This document shows positions 54,867 to 63,651 of a stretch of 64,000 nt of DNA, in pieces; within the stretch, counting starts at the first letter, position 1, and each line of letters begins with the position of its first letter. Position numbers and translations under genes: made by a program. This DNA comes from JANPCX01 sp966211815. GTDB lineage: Bacteria > Pseudomonadota > Gammaproteobacteria > Burkholderiales > Burkholderiaceae_C. The stretch spans positions 1 through 64,000 of the forward strand of contig CBIHOD010000016.1 of NCBI GenBank assembly GCA_966211815.1. Reading direction: 5' to 3'. The notes under the pieces are model-generated. The model was not told the origin of the DNA, did no database searches, and saw only the letters and a list, made by a program, of their open reading frames with translations.

Positions 54867-56750
54867 ATGCCTCATGTCCTGCGCGTGATCGCTTGTGTCT
54901 TGGTGTTGCTGCCGATGGCCGCACGGCCTGCCTGGAGCGTGGGCCTGGGGCGTGTGAGCGACGCCACCGTGTTGGGTGGCCCGCTGGATTTCTCCGTCGC
55001 CCTGAACCTGGTGCCCGGTGAGGCCTTGAGCTCCGGTTGCGTGAGCGCCGAGGTTTTGGTCGGCGAAAGCCGCGTGCCCTCCCAGCAGGTGCATGTTTTC
55101 CTCCAGCGCGCGGGCGATGCCACCGTGCAGGCGCTGCGGGTGCGCACCGACACGCGCATCGACGAGCCGGTGGCGACCATCACGCTGAGGGTGGGCTGCC
55201 CCGTGCGCCTGGTCCGGCAGTTCGTCGCCTTGATCGACCCGCCGATGCTGTCCGACGCGCCGGCTGCGCAGGCGAACGGCGGCGGCCAGTCTCTGCAGGA
55301 CATGCCACACGACGGTTCCATCGCAGCGCAGCTGCGCGCCGCCGCCGCGGGCTCCGCGTCGGCAAGTGCCGCGACCCCGGAGGACGCGCTGAACCGCAAC
55401 GTTCCGTTGGCGAATGCACCGCGCAGTCCGGGTTCCGTGGGCCCACCGTCGAAGCGCGCGCGTGCCGCCACGGCGCGGGCACCGCGGTCGACCCCCGCGG
55501 CTGCTGGCCCTCCCGGGGCCAAACCGGGGCGTGCCGCCGGAGGCGGGCCTGTCCTGGCGGCAAGGCCCGCCCCCGATGCTGCGTCACGGGCGCCCGCCGG
55601 TCAGAAGGAAGTCACGGCCCGCGCGACGGCGAAGCCCGCGGCCGAACCGACGTCGAGGCTGAGCCTGGATCCTCCGGCGCCGCGCGTTTCCGCTGCGGCT
55701 TCGGCACCGGCGGGCGCGGCCTCCGGCGCCACCGCCGCCTTGGCGCCGCCTGCCTCTGAGGAACGCGCATTGGCGGAGGGCAGGCTGGCGGCGCTCGAAG
55801 CCAGCCTGAACAAGTTGCAGGCCGAGAACGAAGCCAACAAATCGCGCATGCTGGCGTTGCAGGCGCGGTTGCAGCAGGCGGAGTCCGCGCGCTACGCCAA
55901 CCCTTTGGTGTTCGCGTTGCTGGCGCTGTTGCTGCTGATGGCGGCCGCCCTGGTGTTCATGTTCAAGCGCCAACGGCGGTTGAAACTGCAGCGGCCGCCG
56001 TGGTGGGACGCTTCGGCGATGCCGTCGTCGCAAGCGGACTCCTCCCTGCACTCGCGCTTCGACGATCCGCTGCCCCCGATGACACCCCAGGACGTCTGGC
56101 CGACGCGACCTCCCCCGTTGTCCCGCTCCAAGCCCATGGCGGGGCAGTCGCCCGCGCCAGCTCAGGCTGCAGCCTCCGCGCCGCGGTCCGCCGCACCGCC
56201 CACGGCGCCGATGCCCCTGGCCGGTGGCGAGCCGGGTTTGAGCCTCATACCGCCCAAGCGGCCGGTCGCGGTGGAGGAATTGATCGACCTGGAACAGCAG
56301 GCCGAATTCTTCCGGGTGCTCGGCCAGGAGCAGTCTGCGATCGAACTCTTGATGAGCCACTTGCGGGAGTCGGGCGCCAGCAGCCCGATGCCTTACCTGA
56401 AGCTGCTCGACATCCACCGCCGCCGCGGGGACCGCGACGACTACGAGCGCATCCGCGCGCGTTTCAACGAGCGTTTCTCAGCCTATGCGCCCGAGTGGGG
56501 CGCCGACCTTGGGGCCGGTGGGACGCTCGAAAACTACCCGGATGTGCTGTCAGAACTGCAGCGCCTGTGGGTGGCGCCGAAACAAGCGATGGCCAGGCTG
56601 GAAACGCTGCTGTTCCGCCACGACGACGCGGACACGACTTTCGAGCTGCCGGCTTACCTGCAGCTGCTGTTCCTGTTCTCGGTGGCCCGCGACCTCGCGG
56701 ACACCGAGATCGATCCGAACACCGTCGACCTGCTTTTGCCGATCGCCTGA
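54867..56750 (+). CDS. FimV-like type IV pilus/polar hub protein
   Basis: A 627-residue protein with a signal peptide (VIACVLVLLPMAARPAWS), a FimV-type N-terminal periplasmic domain (GLGRVSDATVLGGPLDFSV to about residue 115), a long Ala/Pro-rich linker, a short coiled coil (LEASLNKLQAENEANKSRM), one membrane helix (VFALLALLLLMAAALVFMF, near 345-365) and a cytoplasmic TPR-like C-terminus with AEFFRVLGQEQSAIELLMSH. FimV organises cell poles and type IV pili in Pseudomonas. No LysM peptidoglycan-binding domain was found, unlike P. aeruginosa FimV. It stands alone. Confidence 0.8.
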   Translation: MPHVLRVIACVLVLLPMAARPAWSVGLGRVSDATVLGGPLDFSVALNLVPGEALSSGCVSAEVLVGESRVPSQQVHVFLQRAGDATVQALRVRTDTRIDEPVATITLRVGCPVRLVRQFVALIDPPMLSDAPAAQANGGGQSLQDMPHDGSIAAQLRAAAAGSASASAATPEDALNRNVPLANAPRSPGSVGPPSKRARAATARAPRSTPAAAGPPGAKPGRAAGGGPVLAARPAPDAASRAPAGQKEVTARATAKPAAEPTSRLSLDPPAPRVSAAASAPAGAASGATAALAPPASEERALAEGRLAALEASLNKLQAENEANKSRMLALQARLQQAESARYANPLVFALLALLLLMAAALVFMFKRQRRLKLQRPPWWDASAMPSSQADSSLHSRFDDPLPPMTPQDVWPTRPPPLSRSKPMAGQSPAPAQAAASAPRSAAPPTAPMPLAGGEPGLSLIPPKRPVAVEELIDLEQQAEFFRVLGQEQSAIELLMSHLRESGASSPMPYLKLLDIHRRRGDRDDYERIRARFNERFSAYAPEWGADLGAGGTLENYPDVLSELQRLWVAPKQAMARLETLLFRHDDADTTFELPAYLQLLFLFSVARDLADTEIDPNTVDLLLPIA

Positions 56751-56790
56751 AAAGGCTGCCTGCGGCAAGGCGCCCCGGCATGGCGGCGCA

Positions 56791-57957
56791 TCAAAGCTTG
56801 GCCAGCCGCTCCAGTGCCAGCCGCAGCGTCTCGTCCTTCTTCGCGAAGCAGAACCTGACCAGCCCCTGCTCGAACCGGTCCGGGTAGAACGCCGACAAGG
56901 GGATGGCGGCGACGCCGGCCTCCCGCGTGAGCCAGCGGCAGAAACCCTCTTCGGTGTCGTCGCTGATCGCGCGGTAGTCGACGCACTGGAAATAACTGCC
57001 CTGGCAGGCCTGCAGCTTGAACCGGGTGCCTCGCAGGCCATCCCGGAACAGGTCCCGTTTGCGCTGATAAAAGGCCGGCAGTTCCATGTAGGGGGCGGTG
57101 TCGCCCATGTAGTCCGCCAGCGCCCATTGCATCGGGGTGTTCACCGTGAAGACGTTGAACTGGTGGACCTTCCGGAACTCGGCCATCAGGGCCGCCGGCG
57201 CGGCCACATAGCCCACCTTCCAGCCCGTGACGTGGTAGGTCTTGCCGAAGCTCGACACCAGCAGGCTGCGCGCCGCGAGCTCGGGGAAGCGGGCCACGCT
57301 CTGGTGCGGCTGCCCGTCGAAGACCATGTGTTCATAGACCTCGTCGGCGATCACCAGCGTGTCGGTCGGGCGCAGCAGGGCTTGCAGGCGCAGCATGTCT
57401 TCCTCGGCCCACACGGTCGCGCTGGGGTTGTGGGGCGAGTTGACCAGGATGGCGCGGGTCCGGGGCGTGAGCGCCGCCGCGATGCGGTCGAAATCGGGGC
57501 GGAAGCTGCCCGGCGTCAGCGGCACATGCACCGTTTTGCCGCCCGCCAGCGCGATGTTGGGCTCGTAGCTGTCGTAGCAGGGCGTCAGCACGATGACTTC
57601 GTCGCCCGGCCCCACCAGGGCAAGGATCGCGCTGAGGATGGCCTGCGTCGCGCCGGCCGTGACGGTGATTTCCGAGGCCGCGTCGTAGCGCCGGCCGTAG
57701 AGCCGTTCGACCTTCCGGGCGATGGCTTCCCGCAGCGCCGGCACGCCGGGCATCGGCGGGTACTGGTTGTGGCCCTGCTTCATGGCGCGGTCGACGGCCT
57801 GCAGCAGCCTGGGATCGCAGTCGAAGTCCGGGAAACCCTGGCCGAGGTTCACGGCGCCGTGCTCCTGCGCCAGTGCCGACATGACGCTGAAGATCGTGGT
57901 GCCGACTTGGGGCAGGCGGCTGGGCGGCAGGGGGGTCTTGAAATCGGGCATCGTCAT
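56791..57957 (-). CDS. methionine-type PLP aminotransferase (YbdL-like)
   Basis: A 388-residue fold type I aminotransferase, closest in outline to YbdL/methionine aminotransferases. QEHGAVNLGQGFPDFD is typical of the group; VTAGATQAILSAIL, NSPHNPSATVW, IADEVYEHMVF and the PLP lysine in SSFGKTYHVTGWKVGY follow. It could act on methionine or kynurenine/aromatic amino acids in salvage. It starts 45 bases after the end of the CysB-type regulator gene. Confidence 0.9.
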   Translation of the reverse strand: MTMPDFKTPLPPSRLPQVGTTIFSVMSALAQEHGAVNLGQGFPDFDCDPRLLQAVDRAMKQGHNQYPPMPGVPALREAIARKVERLYGRRYDAASEITVTAGATQAILSAILALVGPGDEVIVLTPCYDSYEPNIALAGGKTVHVPLTPGSFRPDFDRIAAALTPRTRAILVNSPHNPSATVWAEEDMLRLQALLRPTDTLVIADEVYEHMVFDGQPHQSVARFPELAARSLLVSSFGKTYHVTGWKVGYVAAPAALMAEFRKVHQFNVFTVNTPMQWALADYMGDTAPYMELPAFYQRKRDLFRDGLRGTRFKLQACQGSYFQCVDYRAISDDTEEGFCRWLTREAGVAAIPLSAFYPDRFEQGLVRFCFAKKDETLRLALERLAKL

Positions 57958-58001
57958 GGCGCAGGTTTCGGATTCTCGGGATGCTCAGGAAGGGGTGTCT
58001 G

Positions 58002-58955
58002 TCAGAGGGATGCGTCGTGGTCCGGCGCGGCGGGCCCCACCAGGGCCTGGTTGATCATGGCGCGGCTCAGCCGCGGCGCGACCAGCTCGGCGAAAGCGTA
58101 GACGAAGCTGCGCAGGTAGGCGCCGCGCTTGAAGGCCATGCGGGCCACGTTGGCGCCGAAGAGGTGGCCGGCCGGCCGGGACACCAGGTCGCCGCCGGGC
58201 GGGTCGTCCCTGACGGCCATCTCCGACACGATGCCCACGCCCAGGCCGAGGCGGACATAGGTCTTGATGACGTCGGCGTCGATCGCCTCCAGCACGACGT
58301 TGGTCTTCAGCCGGTGCGCCTCGAATGTCTGGTCGATGCGGCTGCGCCCGGCGAACGACGGGTGGTAGGAGATGAGGGGTTCTTGCGCCAGCTGCTCCAG
58401 CGTGATGCGATCGGCCTGCGCGAACGGGTGGTGCGGCGGCACCACCACCACGTGGTGCCATTCATAGCAGGGCAGGGTGACGAGGTCGTCGTAATGGGCC
58501 AGGGACTCGGTGGCCATGCCGATCTCGGCCACGTCTTCGACCAGCATCTTGCCGACCTGCTCGGGCGTGCCCTGGTGCAGGCTGACATTGACTTTCGGGA
58601 AGCGCTTGCGGAGCAGGGCGATGGGCTCGGGCAGGACGTAGCGCGCCTGGTTGTGGGTGGTGGCGATGGACAGCGTGCCGGCGTCCTGCTGCGAGAACTC
58701 GCGCCCGATGCGCTTGAGGTTGTTGACCTCGCGCATGATGATTTCGATCGACTTGAGCACTTCCTCGCCGGGTTCTGTCACTCGGCGCAGGCGCTTGCCG
58801 TGGCGGGCGAAGATGTCCACCCCCAGCTCGCCCTCCAGTTCGAGGATGGCCTTGGAAATGCCGGGCTGGGAGGTGTGCAGCGCCTTGGCGGTTTCCGTCA
58901 GGTTGAGCTTCTGGCGCACGGCCTCTTGCACGAATCGGAACTGATGCAGGTTCAT
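58002..58955 (-). CDS. cysB: CysB-family LysR regulator
   Basis: A 317-residue transcription factor of the CysB/Cbl subgroup that controls sulfate assimilation or organosulfur use. The start MNLHQFRFVQEAVRQKLNLTE (first 20 residues or so) and ALHTSQPGISKAILELEGELG give the winged helix; the ligand domain has ATTHNQARYVLPEPI and LHQGTPEQVGKMLVEDVAEIG. Cbl versus CysB cannot be told apart here. It overlaps cbiX by four bases, and a sirohydrochlorin chelatase makes sense next to a sulfur regulator because siroheme serves sulfite reductase. Confidence 0.9.
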   Translation of the reverse strand: MNLHQFRFVQEAVRQKLNLTETAKALHTSQPGISKAILELEGELGVDIFARHGKRLRRVTEPGEEVLKSIEIIMREVNNLKRIGREFSQQDAGTLSIATTHNQARYVLPEPIALLRKRFPKVNVSLHQGTPEQVGKMLVEDVAEIGMATESLAHYDDLVTLPCYEWHHVVVVPPHHPFAQADRITLEQLAQEPLISYHPSFAGRSRIDQTFEAHRLKTNVVLEAIDADVIKTYVRLGLGVGIVSEMAVRDDPPGGDLVSRPAGHLFGANVARMAFKRGAYLRSFVYAFAELVAPRLSRAMINQALVGPAAPDHDASL

Positions 58956-59335
58956 GGTGGTGGTGGGCCCGGTTGGATTCCTTCGAGCGCGGCGTCGGCC
59001 ATGGCTTGCACGACGCCTTCCATTTCGCCGACGGCCTGCCGCAGCCGCCACCGAACTTGCGGGTGCTTCCCGGCCAGGCGCGCCAGCAGCTCCGGCAGGT
59101 CCTTGCGGACATGGCCGCCGGCGCCCAGGAAGAGGGGCAGCACGTCCACGCGGGTGCAGCCGGCCCGCGCAAGCCCGGCGCCCGCGTCTTCGAGGCCGGG
59201 TTCCATGAATTCCAGGAAAGCCAGGGCCACCGGGGTGCCGGGCGCGGCGGCGCGCACACGGCGCAACACCTCCTCAAAAGGGGCGGCCCACCGGGGGTCG
59301 CGTGCGCCGTGCGCGAAGAGCATCAATCCTTGCAT
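58952..59335 (-). CDS. cbiX: CbiX-type sirohydrochlorin chelatase
   Basis: A 127-residue short CbiX, which inserts Fe or Co into sirohydrochlorin for siroheme or cobalamin. GLMLFAHGARDPRWAAPFEE holds the catalytic His, and LPLFLGAGGHVRKDLPELL the second His motif. A Pro-rich end (QPGPPPP) is unusual but short. It lies between lptG and the CysB-type regulator. Confidence 0.92.
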   Translation of the reverse strand: MQGLMLFAHGARDPRWAAPFEEVLRRVRAAAPGTPVALAFLEFMEPGLEDAGAGLARAGCTRVDVLPLFLGAGGHVRKDLPELLARLAGKHPQVRWRLRQAVGEMEGVVQAMADAALEGIQPGPPPP

Positions 59336-59379
59336 GGGGGTGGTCCGTGTGGCCGCTCGGAGCTGGGGCTGACCGGGCG

Positions 59380-60510
59380 TCAACGGTAACGGATCAGCCA
59401 GGTGAAGGCCGCCATCGAAAGCAGCAGGTAGAAGACGCTGGGCGTGGCGGCCACGATCCAGGGCGTCCAATTCTGCAGGATGCCCAGGTGCGAGGCCAGG
59501 TTGTTGAGCAGCACGAAGCTGATGCCCAGCATGATGCCGCCGAACACCTTCAGGCTGATGCCTTGGCCGCCGCGGGTGTGCATGTAGGCGAATGGCAGCG
59601 CCAGCCCCACCATCACCAGGCAGGCCAGCGGATAAAGCGCGCGTTTCCAGAACTGGATCTCGTGCCGCTGGGCCGCCTGCTCGTTCTCGGACAGATGGGC
59701 GACATAGCGGGCCAGCTCGATCGTCGACATCGTGTTGAGCGGCATCACGGCGGCGGTGACCACATCGGCCGACAGCGTGCTGGACCATTGCATCGACAGC
59801 AGCTTCTCGGATGACACCGAAGTTGCCGCGCCGGAACCGTTCGCGCCCGGCCCATGAACCGGCCAGCGCGTGACGGCGACGCGGCTGAGCGTCCAGACCG
59901 CGGCCCGGTCGACGCTGGCCGACTCGGCGTGGATGCGCTGGACCAGGCGGTTCTTTTCGTCGAATTCGAAGATGCGGACCTGCCTGAGCTCGCCGCGGCT
60001 GCCGGTGCTGCCGACGTGGATCGAGTAGGAGCGCTCGCCGGCCGGCGTGCTTTGGCGGTCTTTCATCCAGGCGCCGGAGCGTCCGAGGTCGAGGCTGCCG
60101 CGGAAGCTGGCGCGCAACTCGGTGCCCAGGCGCTCGGTGGCGGGCGCGACGTAGTCGCCGACGAAAAAGGTCAGCAAGCCGAAGGCCAGCCCCAAGCTGG
60201 CCAGCAGGCCCAGCGCGCGGCCCGGGCCGAGGCCCGCCGTGCGCAGGATGGTGAATTCGGAGGACTGCGCCATCCGCGCCAGGGTGTAGATGGTGCCGAT
60301 CAGCACGGCGATGGGCGCGAGTTCGTAAAGGTGCCCGGGCAGCTGCAACACGCAGTAGAGCAGGGCGTGCAGCGCGGTGTAGCCGCGCGCGCCCAGGTCG
60401 CCCATCTCCTGGACGAAGTCGATGAAGAAGAACAGCGACAAGAAGGCCAGGGCGACGAAGGCCACCGACGAGACGATGTCCGAGAAGAAGAGGCGGCGGA
60501 CGGTCTTCAT
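59380..60510 (-). CDS. lptG: LPS export ABC permease LptG
   Basis: LptG is one of two inner-membrane permeases that extract lipopolysaccharide and pass it to LptC/LptA. The 376-residue protein has six membrane helices: three at the start (from VSSVAFVALAFLSLFFFIDFV, trimmed) and three near the end, around a beta-jellyroll periplasmic domain. SEFTILRTAGLGPGRAL is the coupling region. It overlaps lptF by four bases. Confidence 0.94.
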   Translation of the reverse strand: MKTVRRLFFSDIVSSVAFVALAFLSLFFFIDFVQEMGDLGARGYTALHALLYCVLQLPGHLYELAPIAVLIGTIYTLARMAQSSEFTILRTAGLGPGRALGLLASLGLAFGLLTFFVGDYVAPATERLGTELRASFRGSLDLGRSGAWMKDRQSTPAGERSYSIHVGSTGSRGELRQVRIFEFDEKNRLVQRIHAESASVDRAAVWTLSRVAVTRWPVHGPGANGSGAATSVSSEKLLSMQWSSTLSADVVTAAVMPLNTMSTIELARYVAHLSENEQAAQRHEIQFWKRALYPLACLVMVGLALPFAYMHTRGGQGISLKVFGGIMLGISFVLLNNLASHLGILQNWTPWIVAATPSVFYLLLSMAAFTWLIRYR

Positions 60511-61631
60511 GGCGCGCCCCTCGACCCGCCGGCCTTGGCCAGGCCGCGGCGCGCCGCCAGCCAGCCGCCCCAGCTGGCGGCGTTGTCCCGCCACCAGAGC
60601 AGGCCCAGCGCGAGCAGCAGCGCGCAGCCGTGCGTGGCCAACAGGGATTGGCCGAGGCCGAGTTTCCCGGACGCGACCCAGGCGTTGGAGAGGTTGATGA
60701 GGTTGTAGTAGACGATGAAGGTCAGCAGCGCCAGCAGCAGGTTCCAGTTGCTGGCGCGGCGGGGGTTGGTGGCCGACAGCCCGGTGCCCAGCAGCAGCAG
60801 GTTGGCGGCACCGAAGAACAGGCCGAGGCGCCAGACCAGCTCGCCCTGGTGCGCCGCCACCGGGTTGACGAGCAACTGCCAGGTCGACTGCGCCTTGGGT
60901 GGCAGGTCGGTGGTGTTGTAGAGCACGCGTTCCCCGGCCAGCACGCGGTAGGTCTCGAAACGCGAGATGCTGCGCTCGCCGGTGAGCAGGTTCTCCTCGT
61001 TGCGTTGCCCGTTCTGCAGCACCAGGAAACGGTCCTCGCCCACGGTTTCGATGTGGCCGCGCTGTGCGGTGGTGACCGATTCCTTGTCCTTGTCCGAAGT
61101 CAGGATGAAGACGTTGCGGCCTGTGCGGCCGTCGTCGCTGTCGCGTTCGATGAAGAAGACCCTGCGCCCGTCGCTGGAACTCTGGAACTGGCCCGCCGCC
61201 ACGCGCGACAGGTCGGAGCGCTGCTCGTAGCGGCTGCGCAGCTCCAGGCCGCGCTGGTTCACCCAGGGCCAGACGAACAAGGCCAGCAATCCGACCACCG
61301 CCAGCATCGGCCAGGCCATGCGCAGCACCGGCCGCACGAAGCGCGACAGGCTGGCGCCGCTGGCGAACCAGATCGTCATCTCGCTGTCGCGGTACATGCG
61401 GCCCAGCGTGGCGACGACGGAGATGAACAGCGACAGCGCCAGCATCGTGGGCAACTGGCCGAGGGCGGTGTAACCCAGGAAAAGCACCACGTCCTGCGGG
61501 GCGATGCGGCCGCCGGCGGCCTGCCCGAGGGTGCGGATCAGGAACATCGTCAGCACGATGGTGAGCACCACCACCAAGGTGGCGCTGAAGCCGCGGGCCA
61601 GCTCTCGGCGCAGGGTGGAATCGAATAACAT
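60507..61631 (-). CDS. lptF: LPS export ABC permease LptF
   Basis: LptF pairs with LptG in the LptB2FG lipopolysaccharide extractor. The 374-residue protein starts LFDSTLRRELARGFSAT, has SEMTIWFASGASLSRFVRPV as its coupling helix, and the second membrane half around GELVWRLGLFFGAANLLL. It is divergent from pepA, with only 30 bases between, the standard arrangement in proteobacteria. Confidence 0.94.
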   Translation of the reverse strand: MLFDSTLRRELARGFSATLVVVLTIVLTMFLIRTLGQAAGGRIAPQDVVLFLGYTALGQLPTMLALSLFISVVATLGRMYRDSEMTIWFASGASLSRFVRPVLRMAWPMLAVVGLLALFVWPWVNQRGLELRSRYEQRSDLSRVAAGQFQSSSDGRRVFFIERDSDDGRTGRNVFILTSDKDKESVTTAQRGHIETVGEDRFLVLQNGQRNEENLLTGERSISRFETYRVLAGERVLYNTTDLPPKAQSTWQLLVNPVAAHQGELVWRLGLFFGAANLLLLGTGLSATNPRRASNWNLLLALLTFIVYYNLINLSNAWVASGKLGLGQSLLATHGCALLLALGLLWWRDNAASWGGWLAARRGLAKAGGSRGAP

Positions 61632-61661
61632 CGTCGTTTGGATTTTGAACAGCGAGCGATT

Positions 61662-63143
61662 ATGGACTTCAAGCATCAGGTTGGCTCCGCGGCGCAATTG
61701 GGCGCAGTGGCCTGCGAGGCCTTGCTGCTGGTGGTGGCACCGGACCTGCTGGACGGCAAGGATCCGGCCCGCGTCGACCCGGCCCTCTCCGGCATCCTGG
61801 CCGAAGCGGTCAAGAGTGGCGACCTGGCCGCCAAGGCCGGCCGCACCCTCTACCTGCACCGGCCCGCGGGACTGCGCGCCCAGCGCGTGGTCGTCAGCGT
61901 GGCCGGCGGCGCCACCGCGAAAGCGTTCAAAGCGGCGCTGGGCCTCGGCCTGGCGGCGCTCAAGCCGGGTGGCGCGCGCCAGGTCGTGGTTGCCGCGGCT
62001 TTCCCGCTGGGGGCCGACCACGCCGAATGCCTGGTCGCCGCGGCGACCGACGCGCAATACATCTACCGCCACACCAAGCCGAGCGCGCCCGCCGAGCCGG
62101 CGTGGCAGCGGTTTTCGCTGCTTTGCGGCAAGGACGAGGCCAAGGCGGTCGCCGCCGGCCTGTCCCAGGGCCAGGCCATCGCCGCGGGCGTGCAACTGGC
62201 CCGCGAATGCGCCAACCGCCCCGCGAACCACTGCACGCCGAGCTACCTCGCCGAGCAGGCCAAGGCGCTGGCCAAGCAGCACGGGCTGAAGGCGCAGGTG
62301 CTCGACCGCAAGGCGGTCGAGAAGCTCGGCATGGGCTCGTTCCTGGCGGTGGCGCAGGGCTCCGAGGAGCCGCTGCGCTTCATCGTCCTGCAATACGAAG
62401 GCGCCCCCGGGAACGGGCGCAAACAGGCCTCGCCGCCGATCGTGCTGGTGGGCAAGGGCATCACTTTCGACACCGGCGGTATCTCGATCAAGCCCGCGGC
62501 CGAGATGGACGAGATGAAGTTCGACATGGGCGGCGCCGCCAGCGTGCTGGGCACGATGGCGGCGGTGGCGCGGATGAAGGCCAGGCTGAACCTGGTGGTG
62601 ATCATCCCCGCTTGCGAGAACATGCCGGACGGCCGGTCCGTCAAGCCGGGCGACGTGGTCAAGACCATGTCGGGCCAGACGGTCGAGGTGCTCAACACCG
62701 ACGCCGAGGGCCGTTTGATCCTGTGCGACGCGCTCACCTACGCCGAGCGTTTCAAGCCCCGGCTCGTGATCGACGTGGCGACCCTGACCGGCGCTTGCGT
62801 GGTGGCGCTGGGCGCGCAGCACTCCGGGCTGTTCACCGCCGACGACGAGCTTGCCGCCCAACTGCTCGCCGCCGGGCAGGCGTCGCTCGACACCTGCTGG
62901 CGCATGCCGCTGGACGATGAATACGACGAGGGCCTGAAGAGCAATTTCGCCGACATCGCCAACGTCGGGCCGCGGGCCGGCGGCGCCATCACCGCCGCCA
63001 TGTTCCTGAAGCGGTTCACCGGCGCCTACCGATGGGCCCACCTGGACATCGCGGGCACCGCCTGGAAGTCGGGCGCCGCCAAGGGCGGGACGGGCCGCCC
63101 CGTGCCGCTGCTCACGCATTTCCTGCTGAAGCAGCAGGCGTGA
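61662..63143 (+). CDS. pepA: leucyl aminopeptidase PepA
   Basis: A 493-residue cytosolic family M17 aminopeptidase that removes N-terminal residues and, in E. coli, also binds DNA in site-specific recombination. The metal ligands are in GKGITFDTGGISIKP and VLNTDAEGRLILCDAL, with the lysine and arginine of the active site there. The ATG at 61662 is preferred over a TTG at 61638. It is followed 67 bases later by holC. Confidence 0.96.
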   Translation: MDFKHQVGSAAQLGAVACEALLLVVAPDLLDGKDPARVDPALSGILAEAVKSGDLAAKAGRTLYLHRPAGLRAQRVVVSVAGGATAKAFKAALGLGLAALKPGGARQVVVAAAFPLGADHAECLVAAATDAQYIYRHTKPSAPAEPAWQRFSLLCGKDEAKAVAAGLSQGQAIAAGVQLARECANRPANHCTPSYLAEQAKALAKQHGLKAQVLDRKAVEKLGMGSFLAVAQGSEEPLRFIVLQYEGAPGNGRKQASPPIVLVGKGITFDTGGISIKPAAEMDEMKFDMGGAASVLGTMAAVARMKARLNLVVIIPACENMPDGRSVKPGDVVKTMSGQTVEVLNTDAEGRLILCDALTYAERFKPRLVIDVATLTGACVVALGAQHSGLFTADDELAAQLLAAGQASLDTCWRMPLDDEYDEGLKSNFADIANVGPRAGGAITAAMFLKRFTGAYRWAHLDIAGTAWKSGAAKGGTGRPVPLLTHFLLKQQA

Positions 63144-63210
63144 TGTCGCGGATGGCGCGGTCGGAAGCGAACGGCCGCTCCGGCCCCTCCTCCATTTCCC
63201 CGCCTCCTGC

Positions 63211-63651
63211 ATGACCAGCATCCAGTTCCATTTCAACGTTCCCGACCGGTTGGCCTACGCCTGCCGCCTTTTGCGCAAGGCCGCGCGGAAGGTCACCGGG
63301 ATCTCGGTGCTGGGCGACGAGGCGGAGCTGGACCGGTTGAACCGCCTCCTCTGGATGTTCGACCCCACCGAATTCCTCCCGCACGTCCTGCTGCGGCCCG
63401 GCCAGTCGGTGGCGCCGCGCCTGTCCGCCACGCCGGTCTGGCTGTTGACCCGTCTGGAGCAGTCCCCCGAGCAGCACACGACGCTCGTCAACCTGGGTGC
63501 CGGGCCCGTAGCGCCAATCGACCGCTATGAGCGCCTGGTGGAGATCGTCTCGAACGAGGCCGAGGACCGGGACGCCGCGCGCGCGCGCTGGCGCGACTAC
63601 GCCGCCAGGGGGTACGCGATCGAGAAGTTCGAGGTGGGCGCTTCCGCATGA
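63211..63651 (+). CDS. holC: DNA polymerase III subunit chi
   Basis: HolC (chi) links the clamp loader to single-stranded-DNA-binding protein. The 146-residue protein shows FHFNVPDRLAYACRLLRKA, DEAELDRLNRLLWMFDPTEFLPH and TTLVNLG, all typical. It is placed after pepA, as in many proteobacteria. Its end overlaps the next ATG by four bases. Confidence 0.94.
   Translation: MTSIQFHFNVPDRLAYACRLLRKAARKVTGISVLGDEAELDRLNRLLWMFDPTEFLPHVLLRPGQSVAPRLSATPVWLLTRLEQSPEQHTTLVNLGAGPVAPIDRYERLVEIVSNEAEDRDAARARWRDYAARGYAIEKFEVGASA

Noticed and set aside
60507..63236. 909-codon minus-strand frame across lptF and pepA
   Set aside because: Only 60507-61631 corresponds to LptF; the remainder is antisense to pepA.
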